Notes: a model not told the origin generated them from the letters alone. Positions 1-6,936 are shown, counted from the stretch's first letter. The stretch is 64,000 bases of DNA from Terriglobia bacterium (GCA_020073465.1 JAIQFC010000024.1:1-64000), one strand, 5' to 3'. Made by a program: numbers and translations.

Positions 1-990
1 GGTCGTCACGACCCGGCGGCGCACCGTGTTGCCCTCGAGCACGAGCACATACTGGTCCGCCGGGCCCTGGCGCACGGCCAATGGGGGCACGACCACCGAG
101 CGAGCGGTCGCGCCGACGCGAATGCGCCCCCGCGCGAACTGCCCCGCCACCACCCTCCGGTCGGCATTCGGCAGCCGCACGTATACACCGACCTGCCGCG
201 TCGCCGGATCGGCCACCGGGTCGACCCGCGCGACGGTACCCGTGAACGCCTGGCCCGGCGCCGCGTCGATCGCGAACGTCACGCTCTGCCCCGGCCGCAC
301 CCGCGCCGCATCGAGCGCGCCGATGCGTCCGGTCAACTCGAGCATCCTCGGATCGACGACGGTGAGCACGTGGTCGTCGGACTTCACCGCCTCGCCCTCG
401 TCCACCCGCCGTTCGCTCACCCAGCCGTCGAGCGGCGAGATGATGGAGGTGCGAGACGCCGCCTCTCCCGTCGAGGCGAGTTGTGATCGCGCCACGGCGA
501 GCTGCGCCATCGCGGCGTCATATCCGGCCTGTGCGGACTTGAACTCGATCTGCGACGTGGCGCCCGCGTCGAGCAACATCTTCGTCGCGTCGAGCCGCTG
601 CTTCGCAACCGCCACCCCCGCCTCGGCGCTGACCACCGCCGCCTTGGCGCCTTCTGCCTGGCTCGTGACGCCCCTCGCCTCGATGCGCGCCAGCACGTCG
701 CCCTTGGCCACCTGCGACCCGCGGTCCACCCGGAGGTCGCGGAGGTTGCCCCCGGCCTGCGCGCGAACCTTGACCTCGTCAGCCGGATCGAGCGATCCGC
801 TCACGGTCACGGTTGCACCGACGTCGGCAACCACCGCGACGGCCACGTCCCGGGCGCCGAGCACGACCGGCACCGCCGCCGGGGGCGCACTCTCGCCCTT
901 GGAGCCGCACGAGGCGAGCGCAATGGAGAACAGCCAGGCGAACAGCGCCGACGGAATCGCACGGCGTTGGCATACAGAAGGCATGTGCAT
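1..990 (-). CDS. RND efflux periplasmic adaptor lipoprotein (HlyD/AcrA family), 3' end outside the window
   Basis: The minus strand is open from an ATG at 990 to the window edge (330 codons visible). The N-terminus has a hydrophobic stretch and a lipobox L-A-S-C near residues 25-28, so the protein is predicted to be a lipoprotein. A lipoyl/biotinyl-like half motif follows (VRAQAGGNLRDL.VDRGSQVAKGDVLARIEA), then an alpha-hairpin rich in Ala/Gln and the second half (SPLDGWVSERRVDEGEAV), the order expected of membrane-fusion proteins. It begins 2 nt after the TolC-family stop codon, so the two form a transcription unit; adaptor and TolC channel normally span the envelope with an RND pump, which is not in view. 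The large plus-strand ORF over this region is a high-GC shadow. The segment is GC-richer than the rest of the window. Confidence 0.85.
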   Translation of the reverse strand, partial: MHMPSVCQRRAIPSALFAWLFSIALASCGSKGESAPPAAVPVVLGARDVAVAVVADVGATVTVSGSLDPADEVKVRAQAGGNLRDLRVDRGSQVAKGDVLARIEARGVTSQAEGAKAAVVSAEAGVAVAKQRLDATKMLLDAGATSQIEFKSAQAGYDAAMAQLAVARSQLASTGEAASRTSIISPLDGWVSERRVDEGEAVKSDDHVLTVVDPRMLELTGRIGALDAARVRPGQSVTFAIDAAPGQAFTGTVARVDPVADPATRQVGVYVRLPNADRRVVAGQFARGRIRVGATARSVVVPPLAVRQGPADQYVLVLEGNTVRRRVVTT

Positions 991-992
991 GG

Positions 993-1913
993 TCAGCGAG
1001 ACAGTGAGAGAACCGGGGAGCTTGTGCCGATTGCCCGCCGCACGAGCGCGTCGGAGATGTGATAGTCGGCGATGGCCTGCGCGCGGAAGGCGCGCGCCTG
1101 CAGGAGCGCAAGACGCGCGTCGGCGACTTCGAGCTGCGATGCGAGCCCCTGATCGTGTCGCAGCACGGTGAGGTCGTGCACTCGCTGCGCCTGGTCCACC
1201 GTGCGCTGGCGCGCCATGATGGACGCGGCCGCGCGGTCGCGCTGCCCGACGGCCTGCTGGTACTGGAGCTGCACCTGCTCGCGCAGTTGCGCGAGCCTGA
1301 GTTGTTCCTGTTGCAGGCCCAGCCGGGCCACGTCGACATCCGCGCCGCGACGGAAACCGGTGAACAGCGGCACCTTCATGGTGATCGAGGCGTTCCAGTC
1401 CGTGAGCCAGTCGCGGCCGTTCAGCCCCAGCGTCCGCATCGGGTAGATCAGGCGCCCGTAGCTCATGCGGAAGTCGAGCGTGGGAATGTACGCGCTCCGT
1501 GCCAGCGACACCTGTTGCGCGCTGATGTTCACTATGCGCTGCTCTGCCAGCACCGCCGATCGTTGCGACACGACCGTGAGCACCGCGGGGCCGGCCCCAG
1601 CCCCGGCCGCGGCACTCGGCGCCTCGAGCGCCGTCGTCAGCGTGAGCGGCTGCTCGATCGGCACGTTGACCAGCCGCTTGAGGTCGAGCGTCGTGATCGA
1701 CTCGGAGTTCTCCGCGTCCACGAGCTGCGGGCGCAGGTTCTCCACGGCAACATCGGCACGGAGCACATCGAGTTCCGACCCGGCGCCCGCCTCGAGGCGC
1801 ACGCGTTCATCGTCCAGGAAACGCTGCGCCTGCTGCAACGCGGCGGCCGCGCTCAGCCGAAGCTCCTGCGCCAGGAGCGCCCGATAGTACGCGCTCCGCA
1901 CCTGATAGTCGAC
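993..1913 (-). CDS. TolC-family outer membrane efflux protein, 5' truncated at a sequence junction
   Basis: The protein matches the C-terminal two thirds of TolC/OEP channels: long amphipathic helices with heptad-like Ala/Gln/Leu (RALLAQELRLSAAAALQQAQRFLDDERV), a central beta segment (VPLFTGFRRGADVDVARLGLQQEQLRLA) and the repeat half ending in ADYHISDALVRRAIG. A family member is usually 420-480 residues; here about 300 remain. The frame reads V-D-Y-Q-V-R-S-A-Y-Y and is closed upstream by TAG at 1914-1916, inside what should be the first helical hairpin. The GTG at 1899-1901 is only the first available start-like codon, not a convincing start. The missing N-terminus coincides with a change of composition and of neighbouring gene, so this is a broken or chimeric gene end. 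Confidence 0.8.
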   Translation of the reverse strand, partial: VDYQVRSAYYRALLAQELRLSAAAALQQAQRFLDDERVRLEAGAGSELDVLRADVAVENLRPQLVDAENSESITTLDLKRLVNVPIEQPLTLTTALEAPSAAAGAGAGPAVLTVVSQRSAVLAEQRIVNISAQQVSLARSAYIPTLDFRMSYGRLIYPMRTLGLNGRDWLTDWNASITMKVPLFTGFRRGADVDVARLGLQQEQLRLAQLREQVQLQYQQAVGQRDRAAASIMARQRTVDQAQRVHDLTVLRHDQGLASQLEVADARLALLQARAFRAQAIADYHISDALVRRAIGTSSPVLSLSR

Positions 1914-2161
1914 CTAAAAACAAAGGGTGGGCCGGCCCGCCACTTATATCCCGTGCCACTCTGCAGCCTGCCGATCGTGCACTTCACCTGCACCGCCACA
2001 AACTTCCCCGGATTCCCCACCACGCAGTCATAACTGCGCGAGTCTCCCCAAGGCTTGCTCACCGGCAACCCCTGCTCCCCCGCCCGCGCCATAAACACCG
2101 ACTCCGCCCACTCCCCGCGCTTTTTCTTGTCCTTGATAATCTTCGGTTTCCGCTTCTTCAC
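1914..2161 (-). pseudogene. PD-(D/E)xK endonuclease-like small protein, 3' truncated at the junction
   Basis: Reading from a GTG at 2159-2161, the protein begins with a basic tail (KKRKPKIIKDKKKRG), then EWAESVFMARAGEQG, a D near residue 45 (SRSYDCVV) and Q-V-K at 58-60 (FVAVQVK). This E...D...QxK pattern is typical of group I intron-type PD-(D/E)xK domains often found as stand-alone ORFs in acidobacterial genomes. Known homologues continue for another 50 or more residues after this point. Here the frame runs from about residue 82 straight into antisense TolC sequence (RSTIRCGARTIGR), which is not part of the family. The gene is therefore cut at about position 1914. Family assignment is by motif only. 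Confidence 0.55.
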
Positions 2162-2626
2162 TCGCTCTACTCCTCAACATCTGTCATCCCGACCAAGCTG
2201 GAGGATTGGCAGCCCGCCAATCCTCCGGCGCGTGGAGGGACCTTGTGTTTCCCGAGCGGCCAAAGCGACCGCAACGCCACAACATTCGCCAATACCGCCT
2301 TATGCTCCCGGTGGAATTTGTTGAGAAGTCGAAGGCAAGAGAATGGAAGGAAAAAGTGGGAAGGATTCCCGAAACGGGAATGCAAACGACCCACCCGAAG
2401 CATTGGACCATAGTTTGTGTCAGATATCCCAATGTCAGACTTGCCCTGAACGACCCAGCATTGCCGATATCGCTTTCATGATTTACTTTCGCTTATTATT
2501 CGCCTAATATTACAGGGCAGTGCAAACCTTCCGGCGACCAGGAAATCGATCCTTAGGGGAGCGAGCACCTCGGGTTGCAACATGAACGCAAACGCTGACG
2601 AGGCATTGAGCGTGCGATAATCGCGC
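2162..2626. other. Intergenic region with a dispersed repeat
   Basis: I see no convincing gene. Bases 2180-2260 contain a repeat-like stretch (TCATCCCGAC, then an inverted pair AGGATTGGC / GCCAATCCT at about 2203-2225, then GTGGAGGGACC) of the type scattered through acidobacterial intergenic DNA. The rest is unstructured and AT-richer as it nears the methyltransferase gene. Short ORFs here overlap each other on both strands and show no family features. Confidence 0.5.
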
Positions 2627-5269
2627 GTGAGCATGCAGGGAGGAACCACGCTTAGTCCAGAATCCATTAAGGGACCTCTTCGCACTTGCGGATACCGCCT
2701 CGATCTGCTCCGAAGCGATTTCTCCTTCGGTGATGGCGACACAGTACCACTTGTGGGATTTGCCCAGTCTCCTGTGGACTCTCGTTCCGCGTGCGTGGCG
2801 GTGCTCTCAACGACAAATGGCCATCGCTCAACCGTGGAGGACTGCAGGCCTCTTGGAGCTCCGATCGTCTTCGTCTGTTTTCAGGATATGCTGCAATGGT
2901 GGAAGCAAGGGGCTACGTCGGCGGAGTACCTAGAGAGCATTCCAGCAAACAACATCGAGCAATTCTTCCGGAGCCATCAAGACGAGTTCTCGCCTGAGGC
3001 AGTTTACCGAGCAAAGACTTGGGGACGTTTTCGAAAGGAATACCAGCTCGGTTTCGTAGACCTTGGGCTGATGCCCCTCGTCGAAAAACAAGTCGGCAAA
3101 TTTCTCGAGACTAGTATCGTCCGAAACGTGGCTGAACTTAAGGGCCGCTTGGGTTGGGGAGAAGTCCCAGACGAACAGGGCCACTGGTTGCTACAAACGG
3201 TCTTCTGGCTTATCTCGGGGAAAATTCTCCGGGACAAACAGGTACAGAAATTTGAGGATCTCGACCTGAACGACGTGGAACAGGTCTTCTCTCGCCTAGC
3301 TCAGCACTACGGTACGGAGCCGCTTGCCGTTGGGTCAAAGAAGAAGCTAGAGGCTTTGCGCGAGTCGGCTCGAATCATCAACCAATTCAGTAGTCTGGCC
3401 CTCACAACGACCGAGTCACTCGCGTACGTTTACGAGAACGCGCTCATTTCGAAGGAGACCAGGTCTTCCCTTGGAACACACAGCACCCCGCCCTTCCTCG
3501 TTGACTACGTGGTCGGCAACCTGGCTGAATGGATAGGAGAGATACCCGTCAATGAAAGAAGTGTGTATGAACCAGCATGTGGGCACGCCGCGTTCCTTGT
3601 GTCCGCGATGCGATTGCTCACAGAGTTGCTGCCGCCCGAGAAAGCGATACCGAGCAAGCGTGGACCATACTTGCGAAGCCGTCTGCGCGGCACCGATGTC
3701 GATTCATTTGCGCTTGAGTTGGCTCGTCTGTCACTAACGTTGACGGATATCCCAAATCCTGACGGATGGGATTTGAAGGCGCAAGACATGTTTATCGATG
3801 GGCGCCTCGCGGAGCAAGCAAAGAAAAGCACTATCTTGCTCGCCAATCCGCCTTTTGACAACTTCACACCACGCGAACGACAGTTGTACCAGGACCAGCA
3901 CTCCGGGGTTCGCTTCTTAAATAAGGCTGTCGAAATGTTGTGGCGGACACTACCACAACTACCCGACGGCGGAGTCTTCGGAGTGGTGCTTCCCCAAACC
4001 TTCCTGCACAGCCGCAACGCCAATGGCATTCGCGAGTTTCTGCTGCACGACTGTGAAATAAGGGAAGTCTGCCTTTTTCCAGATAAAGTCTTCTCATTCT
4101 CGGATGCCGAATCAGCAGTTCTCGTTGGACGTCGCAAGAAGGCGAGCGGCCAGAACCCGGTTTGCTATCGCCGTGTTCGCGAGCATGATCTTCAATCCTT
4201 CCGCTCAAACTACGCCGCCTCAACCACGCGAAATATCCCCCAATCGCGATTTTCGGTGGACAGATCGTTTTCCTTGCGTATTCCCGACTTGGAAGAGGTC
4301 TGGATGGCATGTGCTGACAATCCGACACTTATCGACGTTGCTCAGCTCGGGCAAGGACTCGAATATCGTGGGAAGGATCTGCCATCCGGCAGCACGACAT
4401 ACTCGGAGGAGCATCTCTCGGGTAGCCAACGTGGCTTTTTGCTCTTCGACCGCGGCCTTCAACTGCATGAGTTACCCAAACCCTACTGGATGAACTTGCA
4501 CTCGTCAGTGATTCGCCGGGCGGTAAGTGGGACGATCATCGGCACTCCACAAGTGCTGCTCAACTATGCACGCGTAAGCCGTGGCCCCTGGCGATTGAAA
4601 GCACTGATCGACAAACAAGGGCACCCGGTCACGAGTCGCTTCATTGCAGTACGACCCAAGGCATCCTCACATTCAATTGAAGCACTTTGGGCTCTGCTCA
4701 ACTCCCCAGTTGCGAACGCCTACGCGTTTTCGCATCTCAGCAAACGCGACAACATCGTCGGGGTCATTCGAAAAATACCGCTTCCAAAACTAAGTTCGTT
4801 TGAAGGAGTGGAAAGTGCAGCCAGCGCTTATCTCGCGGCGGCACGGTCGGAAACAGACAAGATAGGACTATCGAAGCTCCTGCTGAGAGTTGATTCCGAG
4901 GTCCTGAAGCTATATTCACTACCGCCTGAACTGGAACACTCCATCCTTCGACTATTCGCCGGTTGGGGACGCGTTGGAGTGCCATTTACACAGTGCAGGT
5001 ACCTACCGAAGGAGCTCCTTGGCCGGCTACGTCTCTGCGACTTTGTTGAGTTTGAAGAAGATTGGCCGGTGACAAACCGTGAACGCGGCAAGTTGATCGA
5101 CAAGAACATTGCGGGCACCTTGAATACGGAGGAAGAAGCCCGTCTCAATGCACTACAAGCTTATGCTGACTATCACTTGGATCAGATATCCCCCCGCCCC
5201 ACAAATATACTTGACGAACTAGAAGATGGCCTGTTTTCCAACGTACCGAAGAAGGACAGAGCCGTCTGA
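2627..5269 (+). CDS. N6-adenine DNA methyltransferase-type protein (large, restriction-modification-like)
   Basis: An 880-residue protein with an N6-adenine methyltransferase core in the middle: AdoMet motif I near residue 310 (VYEPACGHAAFLVSAMRLL), an acidic D-V-D follow-up (LRGTDVDSFALELARL) and catalytic motif IV NPPF near residue 408 (ILLANPPFDNF). A long N-terminal region of about 250 residues and a C-terminal region resembling target-recognition parts (repeated LLNSPVANAYAFSHLSKRDN type) flank it, an architecture seen in HsdM/Eco57I-like enzymes. Starts are GTG at 2627 or ATG at 2633, with no strong ribosome binding site. It overlaps the next gene by TGATG, so the two are translationally coupled. 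Codon composition is lower in GC than neighbouring housekeeping genes, which suggests transfer. Whether the N-terminus is a nuclease cannot be told; no clear PD-(D/E)xK was seen. Confidence 0.8.
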   Translation: MSMQGGTTLSPESIKGPLRTCGYRLDLLRSDFSFGDGDTVPLVGFAQSPVDSRSACVAVLSTTNGHRSTVEDCRPLGAPIVFVCFQDMLQWWKQGATSAEYLESIPANNIEQFFRSHQDEFSPEAVYRAKTWGRFRKEYQLGFVDLGLMPLVEKQVGKFLETSIVRNVAELKGRLGWGEVPDEQGHWLLQTVFWLISGKILRDKQVQKFEDLDLNDVEQVFSRLAQHYGTEPLAVGSKKKLEALRESARIINQFSSLALTTTESLAYVYENALISKETRSSLGTHSTPPFLVDYVVGNLAEWIGEIPVNERSVYEPACGHAAFLVSAMRLLTELLPPEKAIPSKRGPYLRSRLRGTDVDSFALELARLSLTLTDIPNPDGWDLKAQDMFIDGRLAEQAKKSTILLANPPFDNFTPRERQLYQDQHSGVRFLNKAVEMLWRTLPQLPDGGVFGVVLPQTFLHSRNANGIREFLLHDCEIREVCLFPDKVFSFSDAESAVLVGRRKKASGQNPVCYRRVREHDLQSFRSNYAASTTRNIPQSRFSVDRSFSLRIPDLEEVWMACADNPTLIDVAQLGQGLEYRGKDLPSGSTTYSEEHLSGSQRGFLLFDRGLQLHELPKPYWMNLHSSVIRRAVSGTIIGTPQVLLNYARVSRGPWRLKALIDKQGHPVTSRFIAVRPKASSHSIEALWALLNSPVANAYAFSHLSKRDNIVGVIRKIPLPKLSSFEGVESAASAYLAAARSETDKIGLSKLLLRVDSEVLKLYSLPPELEHSILRLFAGWGRVGVPFTQCRYLPKELLGRLRLCDFVEFEEDWPVTNRERGKLIDKNIAGTLNTEEEARLNALQAYADYHLDQISPRPTNILDELEDGLFSNVPKKDRAV

Positions 5270-5868
5270 TGCTGGGATTCGAATATCCAAAAGAGCCGCA
5301 CGCGAGGCGGCATGGTCCGGCGGGCTACAAAGACTACGGAAGTTACCGCGATTGGCTCCGCGATGAATTCACCTTCAGGTGTGTATATTGTCTCCATAGG
5401 GAGCAGTGGTACGGTCGAAGTGCAACCTTTCACATCGATCATTTCACTCCAGTAGCCACCGATGAAGATGGAAAGTGCGAGTACACGAATCTGCTCTATG
5501 TGTGTGCGACCTGCAATGAGGCGAAGAAGGCAGTCCTTGGTCTTCCGAATCCCTGTGAAGTGGCTTTCGCCGACTGCCTCCGGATCCTACCTGACGGTCA
5601 CGTCGAGTCGCTCAACAATGATGGTCTGAAACTCAAGCAAGTGCTACGACTAGACAGCGAAAGTAACGTGCGCAATCGCTCCCGCTGGATGCGAACCCTT
5701 GAGGCACTCAGGACTGAGCAACCACCAATTTACGAGGAACACATGGGGTTCCCTCATGACCTGCCGGATCTCCAGAAAAAGCGTGTCCCGACCAATACGA
5801 AGCCGGAAGGGGTCGCGAACTGTTACCTTGCTCTACGTGAACGGGGCGAGTTGCCGCGGACATACTAG
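5269..5868 (+). CDS. HNH endonuclease
   Basis: A 199-residue protein with a textbook HNH/zinc-finger nuclease core: CVYC near residues 42-45, HIDHFTP near residues 63-69, then N-L-L-Y-V-C-ATC-N-EAK near residues 82-95. The cysteine pairs would bind structural zinc and the His-Asn-His residues a catalytic metal. The ATG at 5269 overlaps the methyltransferase stop by one base (TGATG), so both are made from one message. Coupling of an adenine methyltransferase with an HNH nuclease suggests a restriction-modification or related defence pair. No specificity or third component is visible. A hairpin at 5886-5912 follows the stop. Confidence 0.85.
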   Translation: MLGFEYPKEPHARRHGPAGYKDYGSYRDWLRDEFTFRCVYCLHREQWYGRSATFHIDHFTPVATDEDGKCEYTNLLYVCATCNEAKKAVLGLPNPCEVAFADCLRILPDGHVESLNNDGLKLKQVLRLDSESNVRNRSRWMRTLEALRTEQPPIYEEHMGFPHDLPDLQKKRVPTNTKPEGVANCYLALRERGELPRTY

Positions 5869-5885
5869 CCGCGCTCGAAGAAAGA

Positions 5886-5912
5886 AAAGGCACGGCCCGA
5901 AGCCGTGCCTTT
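5886..5912. terminator. Hairpin terminator of the AAGGCACGGC family, between convergent units
   Basis: An 11-bp perfect stem, AAAGGCACGGC at 5886-5896 with GCCGTGCCTTT at 5902-5912, loop CCGAA, flanked by A-rich and T/A-rich ends so that it could work on either strand. It lies just after the HNH gene. A near-identical hairpin follows intact rpoD at 6813-6836, and here it follows the rpoD 3' fragment, so it is probably the partner terminator of that fragment. Confidence 0.75.
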
Positions 5913-5923
5913 AAATCGAAAGC

Positions 5924-5949
5924 AGATTCCTCGCTTTGCTCGGAATGAC
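5924..5949. repeat. Dispersed short repeat (CAGATTCCTCGCTTTGCTCG type)
   Basis: The stretch around AGATTCCTCGCTTTGCTCGG followed by AATGAC matches a short repeat type familiar from Terriglobia intergenic regions. It sits between the rpoD 3' fragment and its hairpin terminator, in the place a different repeat (6881-6936) occupies behind intact rpoD. Confidence 0.45.
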
Positions 5950-5961
5950 AACCTCGATGAG

Positions 5962-6090
5962 CTAGTCTCTAACCCCATCCATAAACGCGCGCAGTTTGCG
6001 CGAGCGCGACGGATGCCGCAGCTTGCGCAACGCCTTGGCTTCGATCTGGCGGATGCGTTCGCGCGTGACCGCGAAGGACTGGCCGACTTC
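5962..6090 (-). pseudogene. Duplicate fragment of the rpoD 3' end (sigma region 4.2)
   Basis: Translated on the minus strand from 6090 to the TAG at 5962-5964, this gives the last 42 residues of the rpoD product ([17 protein letters not shown] onward, ending FMDGVRD) with no amino acid difference from intact rpoD at 6941-7066. At the DNA level 15 of the 42 codons differ, every one synonymous. Homology fades just upstream of 6090 (a degraded trace reaches about 6113) and the frame is lost. No start or core sigma domain is present, so it cannot be functional by itself. The synonymous-only divergence means the fragment came from a functional, diverged rpoD. Confidence 0.9.
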
Positions 6091-6252
6091 TACGAGCGGG
6101 CTCCGAACAGCACTCCGTTATGGGATAAAGTGCGGGGCTACGATGCTGATGAATTCGCGGGAAGTGATTACCTTGGTCTTCTTCCAGAACTTTGGGAAAT
6201 GGCGGGTGGCCCACTCTATATTGTTTTGAACTTGCCGGCGCTACCCCTACTG

Positions 6253-6294
6253 AGGGTGCCCCATTCTTCGCGTTCTTTGCGAAGGGTGGGTACC
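6253..6294. repeat. Dispersed repeat (GGGTGCCCC...GCGAAGGGTGGG)
   Basis: The stretch reads GAGGGTGCCCCATTCTTCGC followed by GTTCTTTGCGAAGGGTGGGT, with the imperfect inverted pair TTCGC / GCGAA. It resembles a repeat type common between genes in acidobacterial genomes. It lies in a decayed stretch (6091-6330) between the rpoD fragment and a small ORF; no other feature is evident there. Confidence 0.45.
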
Positions 6295-6315
6295 GATGCC
6301 CTCAATGCTACCGTC

Positions 6316-6489
6316 TTATGGGTTGCGCGGCGCGCTTCGATTTCCCCGCACTTTCTTGATGATCCGATCGATCTGGCGCAAGCCAAGCGTACTCGTGCCG
6401 TTGCGGAGGGATTCGTCTCCGATCTTCTTAAGCACTTCGAACTCGGATACGGCGACACGGACTCGTGATCCTAGTGATCTCTTCTGCAC
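6316..6489 (-). CDS. Small conserved-looking ORF of unknown function
   Basis: From a GTG at 6487-6489 preceded by GGAGG two bases away, the minus strand encodes about 57 residues. The central part reads VSEFEVLKKIGDESLRNGT then LRQIDRIIKKVRG, an amphipathic helix pair with a TL-x-x-RQIDRIIK segment that I associate with short hypothetical proteins of acidobacteria; this is memory of a pattern, not a search. The C-terminal tail (GNRSAPRNP) looks out of character and may be a frameshifted or truncated end. It sits directly after the terminator of the candidate small RNA, inside the segment bounded by the two rpoD 3' ends. Start and integrity are uncertain. Confidence 0.35.
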   Translation of the reverse strand: MQKRSLGSRVRVAVSEFEVLKKIGDESLRNGTSTLGLRQIDRIIKKVRGNRSAPRNP

Positions 6490-6502
6490 ACTGCCTCCGG
6501 AT

Positions 6503-6561
6503 AAAAGCAAAGGCCCCGAGATACATTCGGGGCCTGCGATGATACTAGACGACGCCTGTCA
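6503..6561 (-). ncRNA. Candidate small RNA, 5' end antisense to the neighbouring tRNA anticodon arm
   Basis: A promoter-like pair on the minus strand (TTGACA 6589-6594, TACGAT 6567-6572, 16-bp spacer) predicts a start near 6561-6560. A factor-independent terminator follows 25 nt later: 9-bp stem 6511-6519 with 6527-6535, loop of 7, then TTTGCTTTTA. The transcript would be about 55-60 nt. Its first 14 nt, TGACAGGCGTCGTC, are the exact complement of the tRNA-like RNA at 6670-6683 (GACGACGCCTGTCA: 5' anticodon stem, anticodon and flank). No coding potential is visible in it. Promoter, terminator and complementarity are seen; transcription is inferred. Confidence 0.5.
6511..6535 (-). terminator. 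Factor-independent terminator after the candidate small RNA
   Basis: The stem AGGCCCCGA / TCGGGGCCT is 9 bp and perfect; on the minus strand it is followed by TTTGCTTTTA. The plus-strand side lacks a T-tract, so it acts on minus-strand transcripts, either the small RNA or read-through from the tRNA-like gene. Confidence 0.7.
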
Positions 6562-6566
6562 ACTAA

Positions 6567-6594
6567 ATCGTATCAGTTCAGACAGCTATGTCAA
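6567..6594 (-). promoter_or_regulatory. Sigma-70 type promoter for the candidate small RNA
   Basis: On the minus strand, a perfect -35 TTGACA (6589-6594) and a 4/6 -10 TACGAT (6567-6572) are separated by 16 bp. It lies 27 bp beyond the 3' end of the tRNA-like gene, so the RNA downstream would be made separately from the tRNA. Confidence 0.45.
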
Positions 6595-6620
6595 CAAAGA
6601 TTAGTAAATTCGAGTGACCT

Positions 6621-6707
6621 CGGAGGGCAAGGGAGTCGAACCCTAGTGGCTGAGAGCCACTCGAACGCGTGACAGGCGTCGTCCAGTACCCACTGGCACC
6701 ACCCTCC
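6621..6707 (-). tRNA. Unusual tRNA-like gene: Asp anticodon (GTC) on a class II body with long variable arm
   Basis: The 87-nt minus-strand sequence folds as a cloverleaf: acceptor GGAGGGTG / TGCCCTCC (7 bp, or 8 with G-T pairs), D arm CCAGT-GGGT-ACTGG with a tetraloop, anticodon arm GACGC-CTGTCAC-GCGTT, a 7-bp variable arm AGTGGCT-CTC-AGCCACT, and a T arm of only 4 bp, AGGG-TTCGACT-CCCT. The discriminator is G73 and CCA is not encoded. The anticodon loop has U33, anticodon GUC and C38; G34, U35, C36, C38 and G73 are known AspRS identity elements. Ordinary tRNA-Asp has no long variable arm; the 8/4 stems, tetraloop D arm and long arm are features of tRNA-Sec and of the reported allo-tRNAs. 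It lies 104 nt after the rpoD terminator. Confidence 0.7.
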
Positions 6708-6810
6708 AAAACGACTTCCTGTCACATGTCGAGTCTATGGCAGCTGAGGGTAGCTCGACCGAAATACGGGCGAAGTTTTTGTCTGCCCATGCCAATTTGG
6801 GAGAGAGAGA

Positions 6811-6836
6811 AAAAGGCACGGCCGAAGCCGTGCCTT
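6811..6836 (-). terminator. rpoD terminator with TTCG loop
   Basis: The stem AAGGCACGGC (6813-6822) / GCCGTGCCTT (6827-6836) reads on the minus strand with a TTCG loop followed by TTTTTCTCTC. This is a strong factor-independent terminator about 100 bp after the rpoD stop. Its sister hairpin is at 5886-5912. Confidence 0.85.
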
Positions 6837-6880
6837 GAGAAAATCAGCGTTAATCCGCGGCGATGAAGTTGAGGCGCTTT

Positions 6881-6936
6881 GCGGGCGTGAGCGAAGCGGG
6901 AGCCCGCAGCCGAAATCCTGAGCGGAGCGAAGGATC
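6881..6936. repeat. Dispersed repeat (GTGAGCGAAGCGGGAGCC type)
   Basis: The sequence GCGGGCGTGAGCGAAGCGGG followed by AGCCCGCAGCCGAAATCCTG and AGCGGAGCGAAGGATCT lies between the rpoD stop and its terminator. An inverted, slightly diverged copy occurs at 27669-27711 next to tRNA-Pro, which shows that this is a dispersed family. Confidence 0.7.

Noticed and set aside
26-1171. 381-residue plus-strand frame over the start of the window
   Set aside because: High-GC shadow of the efflux adaptor on the opposite strand: composition of Thr/Ser/Arg/Ala with no domain, while the minus strand has a lipobox and membrane-fusion motifs.
6091-6330. Continuation of a full second rpoD gene upstream of the fragment
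   Set aside because: Beyond 6090 the sequence loses sigma similarity after a short degraded trace, and the next 240 bp contain a dispersed repeat instead of regions 2-4.1.
5905-6468. 187-residue plus-strand frame
   Set aside because: Lies antisense to the rpoD 3' fragment and a small ORF; its first part is the complement of conserved sigma codons.
6621-6707. Selenocysteine tRNA (selC) for the class II tRNA-like gene
   Set aside because: The anticodon loop reads C-U-G-U-C-A-C with anticodon GUC; UCA could only be placed by shifting the loop so that U33 is lost. It also lacks the 6-bp D stem of Sec tRNAs (5 bp here).
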